A stretch of DNA of 64,000 nucleotides from an uncultured Vibrio sp. GTDB taxonomy: Bacteria; Pseudomonadota; Gammaproteobacteria; Enterobacterales; Vibrionaceae. Under the pieces are notes generated by a model. That model was not told the DNA's origin and did no database searches. It worked only from the letters and a program-made list of their open reading frames with translations. This document shows, one piece after another, positions 33,468 through 42,746 of this stretch. The DNA is taken from the NCBI GenBank assembly GCA_947504195.1, contig CANNGN010000001.1, forward strand, positions 496,001 to 560,000, written 5' to 3'. Position 1 is the first letter of the stretch. The number at the start of each line of letters is the position of its first letter. A program made the translations under genes and the position numbers.

Positions 33468-34166
33468 TCAAGTAATTTTGATAATGGTGTTTAGGGAGGT
33501 GATATTTGAAATGACGTGCTCATTTGGAACATTCTTTGGAGGTTTATTTGATATGAGTATCGATTTTATCCCGACGGTTTGTGGCCCCCAATAATCATGT
33601 TCATATGAGTCGCCAATGAATATTGAATTATCAGCTTTTTCTTGTAATGCCGAGAGCGCAACTTGATAAATTGATTTATGAGGTTTGGGGCGGCCATGAT
33701 CCACCGAGGTTACAATTTCAGTAAAATAATCAGACATGGCAAATTTTTCCAACAACATTGGTACCATTTTTATGTGATGTGTATTGCTAACGATCGCAAG
33801 TTTGTAATTTGAATATAGCTTATCAAGTAACGCTTCAACGCCCGGAACGGGTTTAATATGAGCGCTCCACTCGCGAATATACAGATCAATAAACCCTTCT
33901 TCAATATCGTCTGATATCTGCTTGGCATTCACAAAAAATAAGAATTCTGTCAGCACGTCGTGCAAAGAAAATTCGATTTGGCTGTCTTGAGATTGTTGCT
34001 CCAGTTTGCAAAACACTTTATGCCAATTTTCTACAAACGACTCATACTCTATTTCAATTATATTGGTATTTAAATAATGATGAGTCTGTGAAAATTGTAA
34101 AGATTTCCGATGAGTAGAGTACTCTACCAATGTGCCAAAGAAGTCGAAAATTATTGTGTTGATCAT
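33468..34166 (-). CDS. HAD-superfamily hydrolase
   Basis: The protein has 232 residues with HAD motifs in order: IIFDFFGTLVEY (motif I, DxxGT; the first Asp is the nucleophile), IVSNTHH (motif II Ser/Thr), GRPKPHKSIYQ (motif III Lys) and FIGDSYEHDYWG (motif IV acidic pair). A helical cap at ~15-90 marks it as a C1-capped (HAD-IA) phosphatase. The substrate is unknown. It lies just downstream of a GGDEF remnant on the same strand. Confidence 0.85.
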   Translation of the reverse strand: MINTIIFDFFGTLVEYSTHRKSLQFSQTHHYLNTNIIEIEYESFVENWHKVFCKLEQQSQDSQIEFSLHDVLTEFLFFVNAKQISDDIEEGFIDLYIREWSAHIKPVPGVEALLDKLYSNYKLAIVSNTHHIKMVPMLLEKFAMSDYFTEIVTSVDHGRPKPHKSIYQVALSALQEKADNSIFIGDSYEHDYWGPQTVGIKSILISNKPPKNVPNEHVISNITSLNTIIKIT

Positions 34167-34197
34167 GCTGTAACCTTTTCAGTATTTCTTCCGAAAG

Positions 34198-34374
34198 CTA
34201 TTGAGCAGAGCACATGTTTTTACCGCTCTGCTTCGATTGATATAACGCGAGATCAGCACGTTGATAAATTTGTTCGATACTTGTGTCATTATCATTATGG
34301 TTCCTGCTATAAGCATAATGTGAGCACAGTCTAAAGTTTAATCCTACCTGTTTTCTAACGATAATATTGTTACA
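34198..34374 (-). pseudogene. C-terminal remnant of a GGDEF diguanylate cyclase
   Basis: The minus-strand frame gives IIVRKQVGLNFRLCSHYAY, then IEQIYQRADLALYQSKQSGKN and ends MCSAQ at TAG 34198-34200. The YQRADLALYQSKQSGKN segment is the conserved end of GGDEF domains (RADxALYxAKxxGRN). The preceding part seems shortened and the GGDEF signature itself is gone; an in-frame TAA closes the frame upstream at 34375-34377. Too short to be functional. Confidence 0.75.
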
Positions 34375-34587
34375 TTAATATGCAATTGAAGGTGTATTTT
34401 AAATTTGTGATATGTGGAAGATTTAGGTGAAAAAGTTGCTATATAATCTATGCCTAAAATAACGATATATAGAGATGTTTCTCCACTATATATCTTAATC
34501 TCACCATTTACTGATAGATAAAGTAGTCGATGCTTGTCAACATAAACATTTTATCCAGAGTCGCTTTCCAGTGTTCTATCATCACCC

Positions 34588-34998
34588 TCATACAAAAAGA
34601 GGAGATGAAATCATTAATGCTGCGGTTGAAAGGTTATATGCCGTTGGGATGTTGTATAAAACGACAATTCTCAATAGCGCTGTTATGTCGGAATTATGAG
34701 GTTGTGTTTGCATCGGATCCAATAAAAATATGACTAAATCGATTCGATCTTCGATAATCAATGCTCCTAGTTGTACATCTCCACCATCTAAACCTGGTTT
34801 TAACTTGAACACTTCGAAATCATCTATATCACTCGCACTGAGTTTATTTTTAATTGCCTTTTCAACTAAATCTCCAGTTGTTTTTGTTGATATCAAGTTG
34901 TAACGGATTAAAAGTTCATGATTCCATTCGACCCATTTGATCAAATCTTGTTTTTTATTATCGTGCGCCACTAAAGCTATTCGTTTAATCTTTTTCAT
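34588..34998 (-). CDS. methylglyoxal synthase-like protein, C-terminally shortened
   Basis: From MKKIKRIALVAHD (ATG 34998-34996) it has 136 residues. MgsA makes methylglyoxal from dihydroxyacetone phosphate. Conserved here are His and Lys of VAHDNKKQ, GGDVQLGAL with the catalytic Asp, IFLLDPM, QPHNSDITALLR and YNIPTAY. The segment before GGD is altered (FKLKPGLDGGD rather than SGPxGGD) with a small insertion, and the protein stops at ISSPLFV, ~15 residues before the usual end. It may be a divergent active enzyme or a damaged one. Confidence 0.75.
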   Translation of the reverse strand: MKKIKRIALVAHDNKKQDLIKWVEWNHELLIRYNLISTKTTGDLVEKAIKNKLSASDIDDFEVFKLKPGLDGGDVQLGALIIEDRIDLVIFLLDPMQTQPHNSDITALLRIVVLYNIPTAYNLSTAALMISSPLFV

Positions 34999-35384
34999 AT
35001 AAAAACCCAACCAAATAAACTTATATAAGATCAATGTAATGAAAAGATAAGTGAGATAATTACTTTCAACTTTCTTACATTACACGACTCGCCACCTACC
35101 GTTGTATTGAAATTTTTACAATGTGTTAGTTGACCTAACTCATTGTTCCCTAGTTACTAAAGCCAAATTAAACTCAAATTGTCAAGTGAGTATTGAGAAT
35201 TATTCTTAAATACTAACTACTTGAACTAGGCATTTATAACCATAATAAACACGACAAATGAGGTGCTAAGCTAGTCTGGAAAATCAAACACAATGGCGCG
35301 AAATAGCGACAAAGCCGAAGTTTGACGTTCTATAATTTTTATGCGAACTATAATTAGAGTCCATTAAGTGATTGGAGGTGAGAT
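34999..35384. other. intergenic region upstream of mpaA
   Basis: No gene identified. AT-rich, with stop codons in all frames. It would hold the promoters of the methylglyoxal-synthase-like gene (minus) and mpaA (plus). TGGAGGTGAGAT directly precedes the mpaA ATG as its ribosome-binding site. Confidence 0.35.
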
Positions 35385-36098
35385 ATGATCGAACTTGTAA
35401 CCAGAAGTCAGCGCGCTTTCTTCTCAGTGTCACCGTGTGAGTTTGGCCGTTCCAATTTTGGCGCCCCACTTCACTACTTCCCTGCACAGGCGCAACATCA
35501 TAGAAAGGGACTGGTTATTGCGGGAACTCATGGTGATGAAACCATTTCTCAAATCGCGCTTTCTTGTGCTTTGCGTTCTATTGCGCCTCAATATTTAATG
35601 CATGATGTCGTGCTATCAATCAACCCCGATGGTAATCAGTTAGGTACTAGGGCGAATGGTCATGGTGTTGATCTGAATCGAGCCTTTCCCTCTTCGAATT
35701 GGCATGCTGAAGATACTGTGTATCGCTGGAGCAGTGATACCGATGTGCGAGATGTTGCCATTAAAACTGGACAAAAATCGCCAAGAGAGCCTGAGGTGAC
35801 GGCATTGATCTCTCTCATTAACATGCTTAAACCCGCGTTTATCATTTCACTGCATGAACCTTTAAATTGTGTTGATGACCCAGTTAAATCCGAACTTGGA
35901 TGCTGGCTAGCAGATGTATTCAAATTACCCCTTGTTGCGGATGTTGGCTACGAAACACCAGGTTCATTTGGTTCTTGGTGTGCAGAACATGGCATTCCTT
36001 GTGTCACATTAGAGCTACCTTCGATTACTGCTGATGACGCGATGAAAGAGTTTCTTCGCCCTATGACGAAACTTCTCTCTACCTCGGAATTGCCGTGA
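35385..36098 (+). CDS. mpaA: murein peptide amidase A
   Basis: A 237-residue zinc carboxypeptidase-fold protein closely matching MpaA over its full length: GRSNFGAPLHYFPA, GTHGDETISQIALSCALRSI (Zn ligands His49, Glu52), NPDGNQLGTRANGHGVDLNR, ISLHEPL (Zn ligand His157), GYETPGSFGSWCAEH and the catalytic Glu210 in VTLELPS. MpaA removes meso-diaminopimelate from the murein tripeptide L-Ala-D-Glu-mDap in the cytoplasm, part of cell-wall recycling. No signal peptide. An oligopeptide ABC importer follows 1.3 kb downstream. Confidence 0.9.
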   Translation: MIELVTRSQRAFFSVSPCEFGRSNFGAPLHYFPAQAQHHRKGLVIAGTHGDETISQIALSCALRSIAPQYLMHDVVLSINPDGNQLGTRANGHGVDLNRAFPSSNWHAEDTVYRWSSDTDVRDVAIKTGQKSPREPEVTALISLINMLKPAFIISLHEPLNCVDDPVKSELGCWLADVFKLPLVADVGYETPGSFGSWCAEHGIPCVTLELPSITADDAMKEFLRPMTKLLSTSELP

Positions 36099-36241
36099 TA
36101 GTCACAATCCATGCTTTAGGACGTAACTGTTTGATACAAATAACTAGGTTATGAAAAGACTCGTGAGCAAAACAATGGAACCCAACACAGTTATACATTG
36201 TCAAAGCACTCACATCAGTTTGAAGGTGAAGGAAGAATCTA

Positions 36242-37072
36242 GTGTCGTTTTTATTGGGTGGCTCGCGTCACAACGAAATCAAAAAAAATAAACAGATCGT
36301 TGCTCGTATCAAAGATAACCCTCGTATTACCACACATCACTATATGACACTAGCGGATCACACTCTCCATTACGTCTCCTCACCTTCTATACCGACTCAG
36401 CCCAAACAGAAGACTAGTGTGGTCTTTGTTCATGGTACTCCGGGCGGATGGGCAAGTTTTTCGCGTTACTTGGAAGATGAAAATCTAGTAAAAGATTTTT
36501 CTGTTAACGTGGTCGACAGACCTGGTTGGGGAGAATCCGGTTATGACAACGCGGTATTTCCAACTTCTTTAAGTGACCAGTCACGGTTACTAGAACCGGT
36601 GTTAAAAAATATTTGGCGACAAAATGGAGAGCAAAAGGTCATCCTTGTTGGGCATTCTCTAGGTGGTTCACTAGTCCCTAAAATGGCTGCAGATTATCCC
36701 CAGTATGTAAAAGGTGTCATTATTCTCGCCGGTGATCTGGATCCTGCTTTGTCAGAGGCTCGCTGGTTCAATAAAGTGATGGCTAAGCTTCCTAATGCTT
36801 GGTTTCCAAAAAGGTGGGTAAATTCAAATGATGAAGTCTTGGCGATTCAGCCTAGCTTAGCGGAATTACAAAGCGAGTTTGCCACGATTACTTTACCTAT
36901 TACGGTGCTACAAGGCGTGAACGATGGCCTTGTTCGATCGGGGAGTGCGACAAAAGCCCCATCGATTTTTTCATCAGCTCGAGTTGAAGTTATCATGTTA
37001 CAAGGAGCGAGCCATATAATTAACCTAACCCATGTAGAAGAGGTAAAAAAGGCCATTTATAAAATGAAGTGA
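36242..37072 (+). CDS. alpha/beta hydrolase
   Basis: The protein has 276 residues, starting at GTG after AAGGAAGAATCTA. Alpha/beta hydrolase marks: VVFVHGTPGGW (oxyanion HG), DRPGWGES, nucleophile elbow LVGHSLGGS (Ser129) and a C-terminal GASHIINLTH with the catalytic His. Cytoplasmic. The substrate (ester, amide or peptide) is unknown. It sits between mpaA and the peptide ABC genes but with ~140-320-bp gaps, so joint regulation is only suggested. Confidence 0.85.
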   Translation: MSFLLGGSRHNEIKKNKQIVARIKDNPRITTHHYMTLADHTLHYVSSPSIPTQPKQKTSVVFVHGTPGGWASFSRYLEDENLVKDFSVNVVDRPGWGESGYDNAVFPTSLSDQSRLLEPVLKNIWRQNGEQKVILVGHSLGGSLVPKMAADYPQYVKGVIILAGDLDPALSEARWFNKVMAKLPNAWFPKRWVNSNDEVLAIQPSLAELQSEFATITLPITVLQGVNDGLVRSGSATKAPSIFSSARVEVIMLQGASHIINLTHVEEVKKAIYKMK

Positions 37073-37390
37073 GAGAAAGTCTCGGGTTTACGCTCTACCA
37101 ACAACAACTTTAGGCTGTTTAAACCTGAATGTAGATATTCGTTACGTTAACGAATTTGACAAACTTCTCTTTCAAACTTCCCAGTCCTGCAAGCTAAAAA
37201 ATTATTGATCATATTGAATCCTATGGTCTTAACCTGCCTTGTTCCATATCGTTCTAATTATAACCATGTTCTAAGATTTTGATTTTGTACTAGTTCACTT
37301 GGTATAAAACCTGCTTGTAGACTTTAAGAAAGAAGATGTTTATTCTCGATTTGATATCAATTCATTTACCATTATTTTAAGGGCCACCTT
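37073..37390. other. intergenic region upstream of the peptide ABC operon
   Basis: No gene seen. A 19-bp palindrome ATTCGTTA-cgt-TAACGAAT lies at 37137-37155 and could be an operator, ~235 bp before the binding-protein start. The rest is AT-rich leader and promoter sequence. Confidence 0.4.
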
Positions 37391-38995
37391 ATGAAACAAC
37401 GCGGCTTTCAGCATTTATTACTTCCTCGTATTTTGACTTCACTCACTGCAGGCGTATTGATAGCAGGCATGTCGACAAGCGTATCAGCAGAAGCCTTTCG
37501 TTGGGCTTCCAACACTGACCCTCAAACGTTGGATCCTCATGCAGTTAACTCTACACCCGTATTGTCTTTTCTAAATAATATTTATGAAGGCTTAGTTCGA
37601 CGCGGTGAAACGATGGCTATCGAACCGTCTTTGGCAACTTCGTGGGAGCCTCTGACTGATAAGAATGGCTGGCGTTTTCATTTACGTAAGAATGTAACTT
37701 TCCAAAATGGTGCAGCGTTTACTGCTGAAGATGTTTTCTTTTCATATCAGCGGGCGTCAAATGAGGCTGCTGATGTGCGATCTTGGTTCTCACCCGTTTC
37801 GGAAGTCACCATTGTTGACGACTTCACCATAGATTTTGTCACAATAAGCCCCAACCCTCTTTTCCCTGATTCCATTGCCAACTTTATGATATTAGATAAA
37901 GATTGGGCACAGGAAAACAAAGCAGAATTACCAGCAAGTGATTCGGAAAACTTCGCGACTATGAACACAAATGGTACTGGTCCTTTTCAATTATCGAGTC
38001 GCGATCCAGGTGTAAAAACGACGTTAGCACCGAATGCATCATGGTGGGATAGCGCAACTCACAATATTACTGAAGCGACATTCACTCCAATTGGTAACCC
38101 TGCTACGGGGATCGCGGCCCTGTTTTCAGGTGAGATTGATTTCATTCAACCCATTGCGTTACAAGATGCGAAACAAGTCGAAAGCCGCAAAGGGTTTAAA
38201 GTATTAGAAGGTGAAGAAACGCGAGTCATTATGTTTGGTTTTGGTCATGACCATGACTCTCTGCTCTATTCTTCTGATGTGAAAGATGAGAATCCGTTTA
38301 AAGATCCTCGTGTTCGTTTAGCTGCGGCACATGCGCTGAATATTGCTTCGATTGACCGTGTTTTATTCCGTGGAAAGATTGAATCTGCATCGCAATTGGT
38401 TCCTGAAGGTATTTCAGGCTTTTCTGAGAAGAATTCAGAACGACCAGAATATGATCCTGAACGTGCGAAAGAGTTACTGACCGAAGCTGGTTATCCTAAC
38501 GGTTTTAGCTTTGGCTTAAAATGTACTAATGATAGATACATTAACGATGAAGCACTGTGCCGTGCTGCGGTTTCTATGTTTAGTGCGGTTGGTTTAAATG
38601 CGCAACTGAGCACCGGCCCAGTACGCGATTACTGGACTCAATTACGTGCTGATGATTTTGATATGTATTTACTCGGTTGGTCTCCAGGTACATTTGATAT
38701 CGAACATCCAATTCGTTTCCTATTGCATAGCCAAGATAACGCAAAAAAATTGGGGTCTTGGAACTTTGGTAACTATTCAAATGCGCGTGTTGACGAGCTA
38801 TTGCCATTAATACAACAAGAGATAGAGCCAGTTAAGCGCCAAAATATGATCGATGAAGTGGTCGCGACTACACAAAAAGAGATGGCGTATATTCCGCTTT
38901 ATACCCAACCATTAATTTGGGCGACTAAAGAGAATGTCGAGATGACACAACGTGCTGATAATTTCTTCTTATTACGCTGGGTAACAGTGAAGTAG
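37391..38995 (+). CDS. ABC transporter peptide-binding protein (family 5)
   Basis: A 534-residue periplasmic protein with a signal peptide (residues ~1-33, ending VSAEA). Family-5 (OppA/DppA/MppA) hallmarks: FRWASNTDPQTLDPHAVNS, NNIYEGLVRRGE, WRFHLRKNVTFQNGAAFTAEDVFFSYQR and the ISGFSEKNSERPEYDPERAKELLTEAGYP region. It captures oligopeptides or related solutes for the permeases downstream. A strong hairpin follows the gene, probably raising its expression over the membrane genes. Confidence 0.92.
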   Translation: MKQRGFQHLLLPRILTSLTAGVLIAGMSTSVSAEAFRWASNTDPQTLDPHAVNSTPVLSFLNNIYEGLVRRGETMAIEPSLATSWEPLTDKNGWRFHLRKNVTFQNGAAFTAEDVFFSYQRASNEAADVRSWFSPVSEVTIVDDFTIDFVTISPNPLFPDSIANFMILDKDWAQENKAELPASDSENFATMNTNGTGPFQLSSRDPGVKTTLAPNASWWDSATHNITEATFTPIGNPATGIAALFSGEIDFIQPIALQDAKQVESRKGFKVLEGEETRVIMFGFGHDHDSLLYSSDVKDENPFKDPRVRLAAAHALNIASIDRVLFRGKIESASQLVPEGISGFSEKNSERPEYDPERAKELLTEAGYPNGFSFGLKCTNDRYINDEALCRAAVSMFSAVGLNAQLSTGPVRDYWTQLRADDFDMYLLGWSPGTFDIEHPIRFLLHSQDNAKKLGSWNFGNYSNARVDELLPLIQQEIEPVKRQNMIDEVVATTQKEMAYIPLYTQPLIWATKENVEMTQRADNFFLLRWVTVK

Positions 38996-39012
38996 TTAGA
39001 AAGCAAGGCATT

Positions 39013-39055
39013 GCTAATACCCTGTAAAAAACGCTTCTATTCGCAGGGTATTAGC
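39013..39055 (+). promoter_or_regulatory. intercistronic 12-bp stem-loop after the binding-protein gene
   Basis: GCTAATACCCTG (39013-39024) and CAGGGTATTAGC (39044-39055) pair perfectly around a 19-base loop and are followed by TTTGT. It lies between the solute-binding gene and the permease genes, the usual site for a partial terminator or 3'-end protecting hairpin that makes binding-protein mRNA more abundant. Confidence 0.75.
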
Positions 39056-39108
39056 TTTGTGTCGATATGAATTTATTTTTCTAGTAACACCTCAAAAGTG
39101 GAACATTG

Positions 39109-40071
39109 ATGTTTTATTTTATTTCTAGACGGCTCTTTCAATCCGTTTTTGTTATGCTTGCGGTTGCTTTTCTTGCCTTTTCTTTATTCCGTTTTGTTGG
39201 CGACCCGATTACGCAAATGACTGGCGTTGAAACCTCGCTCGCTGATCAAGAAAGACTCCGTGAAGATTTGGGTTTAAATGACTCATTCATTAGTCAGTTT
39301 GGGCGCTTTACTTTAGATATGCTAAAAGGCGACTTTGGTTTTTCCTTTCGTACCCGTCAGCCTGTCGCTGAAATGATTGCCCATCGTATTCCAGCGACTC
39401 TTGAATTAGGTGTTGTGGCACTGCTTATCTCTCTTGTTATTGGCATACCTGCGGGTGTCTATACTGCTCTTCGACCTAAAGGGCTGATTACTCAAGGCAT
39501 CTTAATGACCACATTGATTGGTATTTCTATTCCAACGTTTGTCATTGGTATCGTGCTTATATTCTTATTTGGGGTGCAACTTGGTTGGCTCCCCACTTTT
39601 GGCCGTGGGGAAACCGTAAACATAGGACTTTGGGAAAGTTCTTTATTTTCTCTAGACGGTTGGCGAGCATTAATTCTTCCGGCCATAACATTGGGGGTGT
39701 ATCAGCTCACGTTGACCATGCGCCTAGTTCGTTCACAAATGATGGATGTGATGCGATCGGATTATATTCGTTTTGCTACCGCGCGTGGTGTCCCTATGAG
39801 GCAGCTTTATTTTCGTCATGCGCTTGCCAATACGATGGTGCCCGTAATTACCATTATCGGTTTGCAGTTTGGCGGGGTGATTGCCTTTTCAATCGTGACT
39901 GAAAGTGTTTTTCAATGGCCAGGAATGGGGTTGTTATTTCTTGAGTCGATTCGTTTTGTGGATATTCCTGTAATGAGTGTTTATTTGGTGGTTATCGCCT
40001 TTTTCTTTGTGGTGGTAAATTTACTTGTTGATCTTCTATATGTGGCGATTGATCCACGCCTGAGAGCTTAA
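39109..40071 (+). CDS. ABC transporter permease (DppB/OppB type)
   Basis: A 320-residue inner-membrane protein (the TTG just before the ATG is an unlikely alternative start), with six predicted helices and the DppB opening FISRRLFQSVFVMLAVAFLAF. The EAA loop reads YIRFATARGVPMRQLYFRHALANTMVP, and FSIVTESVFQWPGMG is near the end. Forms the channel with the next permease for peptide uptake. Confidence 0.92.
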   Translation: MFYFISRRLFQSVFVMLAVAFLAFSLFRFVGDPITQMTGVETSLADQERLREDLGLNDSFISQFGRFTLDMLKGDFGFSFRTRQPVAEMIAHRIPATLELGVVALLISLVIGIPAGVYTALRPKGLITQGILMTTLIGISIPTFVIGIVLIFLFGVQLGWLPTFGRGETVNIGLWESSLFSLDGWRALILPAITLGVYQLTLTMRLVRSQMMDVMRSDYIRFATARGVPMRQLYFRHALANTMVPVITIIGLQFGGVIAFSIVTESVFQWPGMGLLFLESIRFVDIPVMSVYLVVIAFFFVVVNLLVDLLYVAIDPRLRA

Positions 40072-40080
40072 GGAGTGCAT

Positions 40081-40986
40081 ATGAAAGAATTGATTAAGCG
40101 CTCAGAAGGGCTTTGGCTTTTCACTCGTAGCCCTGTTGTAATTGTCGCTGCAGTCATCGCTATTCTTATTTTTATTGGTGCGGCTTTTGCCCCATGGATT
40201 GTTTCTGGGAATCCTTATGATCTTGGGTCATTTAGCTTGATGGATGGTTTATTGCCTCCTGTTTGGCAAGATGGTGGCTTATCACAATTTATGTTAGGCA
40301 CCGACGATCAAGGTCGAGATATGGTGTCATCGGTGCTTTATGGTGCTCGCTTATCCCTGGTTATTGGGTTGTCTGCGATGGTTATTGCCACTGTTCTCGG
40401 AGTGGGATTGGGGCTTGCAGCCGGCTTTTATGGCGGACGTTTAGATGCGATTATTATGCGTATTGCAGATATTCAACTGGCTTTACCTGCTATTTTAACG
40501 GCTTTATTAATTGATGGTATTGCCCGTGGTATTTTACCTTCAGACATTCAGCAAGATCTGCGAGTCGTAGTATTGATTCTCGCTATTGCTCTGTCTCTGT
40601 GGGTGAACTTTGCCCGTACCGCTCGCGCTTCGACTTTTATTGAAATGAATAAGGAATATGTACAAGCATCTATTATTATGGGGCAACGTCCAATTCGTAT
40701 CATGTTGATTCATATATTGCCAAATATTCTCGGGCCACTTTTGGTTATTATGACTGTGGATCTCGCTTCCGCTATCTTGTTGGAAGCCACGTTATCCTTT
40801 TTGGGTATTGGTCTTTCAGCTGATAGCCCATCGTTAGGAACGCTTATTCGTATCGGTATGCAATTTATGTTGTCTGGTGAATGGTGGATCTTATGGATAC
40901 CGACACTTTTTCTGGTTGCTCTAGTCGTTTCAATCAATACGCTTGGTGATTTCATGCGTGATGTTTTCAACCCGAGGTTACGTTAA
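40081..40986 (+). CDS. ABC transporter permease (DppC/OppC type)
   Basis: AAGGAG lies 5 bases before the ATG at 40081, favouring it over an upstream GTG. The product has 301 residues: an N-terminal TM, a DDQGRDMVSSVLYGARLSLVIG segment typical of DppC, EAA loop EYVQASIIMGQRPIRIMLIHILPN, and ATLSFLGIGLSADSPSLG. Partner of the upstream permease; its stop overlaps the ATPase start. Confidence 0.92.
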   Translation: MKELIKRSEGLWLFTRSPVVIVAAVIAILIFIGAAFAPWIVSGNPYDLGSFSLMDGLLPPVWQDGGLSQFMLGTDDQGRDMVSSVLYGARLSLVIGLSAMVIATVLGVGLGLAAGFYGGRLDAIIMRIADIQLALPAILTALLIDGIARGILPSDIQQDLRVVVLILAIALSLWVNFARTARASTFIEMNKEYVQASIIMGQRPIRIMLIHILPNILGPLLVIMTVDLASAILLEATLSFLGIGLSADSPSLGTLIRIGMQFMLSGEWWILWIPTLFLVALVVSINTLGDFMRDVFNPRLR

Positions 40987-42692
40987 TGCTGACAGTCAAA
41001 AATTTAACCGTACGCTTCCCTACTCGTTTTGGTGACGTAACAGCAATAGAAAATATTAACTTACAGGTAAGTGCTGGTGAAATTCATGGCCTTGTGGGTG
41101 AAAGTGGCGCAGGTAAATCGACGGTTGGTGCAGCCGTTATTGGTTTACTGCAAACGCCGGGTTATATTTCCGAAGGTAGCATTACTTTAGGTAAACTCGA
41201 TTTGCGCGCTTTAAGTGACAGCCAAGCACATGCTTTACGTGGCAAACGGATTTCGATGATTTTCCAAGATCCACAAACCAGCTTAAACCCGCTGATGACG
41301 GTGGAAGAACAGTTAATTGAAACCATTTTGGCTCATGAAAAGATATCTGTTGTCGAAGCTCGTACTCGCGCGATCGATTTGCTAGAAGAAATCGGAATCA
41401 ATAATGCAGCGCAACGGATCAAGTCTTGGCCGCATCAGTTTTCGGGTGGAATGCGTCAACGTGTGGTTATCGCTCTGGCTCTATGCACTAATCCTGAATT
41501 AATCATTGCAGATGAACCAACAACCGCGCTAGATGTGGCGGTGCAAAGCCAAGTGTTAGATCTCATTCGCTCGCTGGCGGATAAACGTAAGATTGGTTTT
41601 ATCTTAATTACTCATGACATTGGTGTTATCGCCCAAATTGCCGATCGAGTCACGGTTATGCGTAATGGCAAAGTGGTGGAATCAGGCAATACTGCACAAG
41701 TTCTTGGCCGTCCCGAACAGGTTTATACCAAAGCATTAATGGACGCTGTGCCAACTTTAGACCATAAAATAGAGCGATTTCGCGTACCTGTCGAGAAAGA
41801 GGTGAAGTTTGATGGCGCGATTACTGGAGATTTTGCGGAACAATGGTTATTAGCAGAAAAAGAGTCCAGTAAACAAGATCTCGCCGTTGGTCTTAGTATT
41901 GACGGTCTGGAAGTGCGTTTCACTGGCACTCGGACGTCATTATGGCGCAAGCCAAGTGATTTTATCGCGCTTAACAAAATCAGTTTTAAGGTTAACGCTG
42001 GTAGTATTATGGGTTTGGTTGGAGAAAGTGGCTCTGGTAAGTCAACCGTAGCCAAAACCATAACTGGGCTCATTAACCCTAGCGTCGGTAAAATGATGCT
42101 TGGGAACGAACCTTTGCCAGCAGGAAAAGATCGGAGTCGTAACCACTCATCTCGTCGAGTGATTCAAATGGTGTTTCAAGACCCATATTCAAGTCTTAAC
42201 TCACGTCATAAAATTGGTTCTATTTTAACTGAGCCACTCTGGTTTTACGGTTTAGAAAAAGATCCCGTGCAACGTAAAAAGATTGCGGCTTCTATGCTCA
42301 CTTTGGTTGGAATGGACCCGAGTGCAATTGATAAATATCCTCACCAATTTTCGGGAGGGCAACGCCAACGAATTGCTGTTGCGCGTGCGTTACTCGCGCG
42401 CCCTCGCTTTCTAATATGTGATGAGCCTACTTCTGCTTTAGACGTATCAATTCAAGCAGAAATCCTTAATCTCTTAAAGGATCTGCAAGAGAAATTTGGA
42501 CTCACGATTTTATTCATTAGCCACAACCTTTCGGTCGTACGGCAAATGGCCGATGATATGATTGTCCTGCGTAATGGTGTGATTGAAGAGGCGGGAAAAA
42601 CCGAGGATTTATTCAAGCGTCCACAGGCAGAATACACGAAGAAACTACTCGAATTAACACCGGTAATGCCAAAGAGTTGGGCTGTGTCATAA
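40986..42692 (+). CDS. ABC transporter ATP-binding protein, fused double ATPase (Dpp/Opp type)
   Basis: A 568-residue protein with two complete nucleotide-binding domains. The first (~1-265) has Walker A GESGAGKST, signature FSGGMRQR and Walker B LIIADEPTTALD. The second (~305-560) has GESGSGKST, FSGGQRQR and LICDEPTSALD. It combines DppD-like and DppF-like subunits in one chain. Start overlaps the permease stop by 1 base. It powers the peptide importer. Confidence 0.93.
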   Translation: MLTVKNLTVRFPTRFGDVTAIENINLQVSAGEIHGLVGESGAGKSTVGAAVIGLLQTPGYISEGSITLGKLDLRALSDSQAHALRGKRISMIFQDPQTSLNPLMTVEEQLIETILAHEKISVVEARTRAIDLLEEIGINNAAQRIKSWPHQFSGGMRQRVVIALALCTNPELIIADEPTTALDVAVQSQVLDLIRSLADKRKIGFILITHDIGVIAQIADRVTVMRNGKVVESGNTAQVLGRPEQVYTKALMDAVPTLDHKIERFRVPVEKEVKFDGAITGDFAEQWLLAEKESSKQDLAVGLSIDGLEVRFTGTRTSLWRKPSDFIALNKISFKVNAGSIMGLVGESGSGKSTVAKTITGLINPSVGKMMLGNEPLPAGKDRSRNHSSRRVIQMVFQDPYSSLNSRHKIGSILTEPLWFYGLEKDPVQRKKIAASMLTLVGMDPSAIDKYPHQFSGGQRQRIAVARALLARPRFLICDEPTSALDVSIQAEILNLLKDLQEKFGLTILFISHNLSVVRQMADDMIVLRNGVIEEAGKTEDLFKRPQAEYTKKLLELTPVMPKSWAVS

Positions 42693-42699
42693 CGGCTAG

Positions 42700-42746
42700 G
42701 TTACATTTGCACCATATTGCTATGAAAGTATTTATGGTGCTGTAAC
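42700..42746 (+). terminator. long hairpin after the peptide ABC operon
   Basis: GTTACA..GCACCATA (42700-42716) pairs with TATGGTGC..TGTAAC (42733-42746), with a small internal bulge of unequal size. It begins 8 bp past the ATPase stop. No long T-run follows, so it may act as a 3'-end hairpin or weak terminator. Confidence 0.5.

Noticed and set aside
34505..34729. Plus-strand frame reading ..RFPVFYHHPHTKRGDEIINAAVERLYAVG.. that resembles a binding-protein C-terminus
   Set aside because: Its greater part is antisense to well-conserved codons of the methylglyoxal synthase (DPM..QPHNSDITALLR), so it is most likely a shadow frame.
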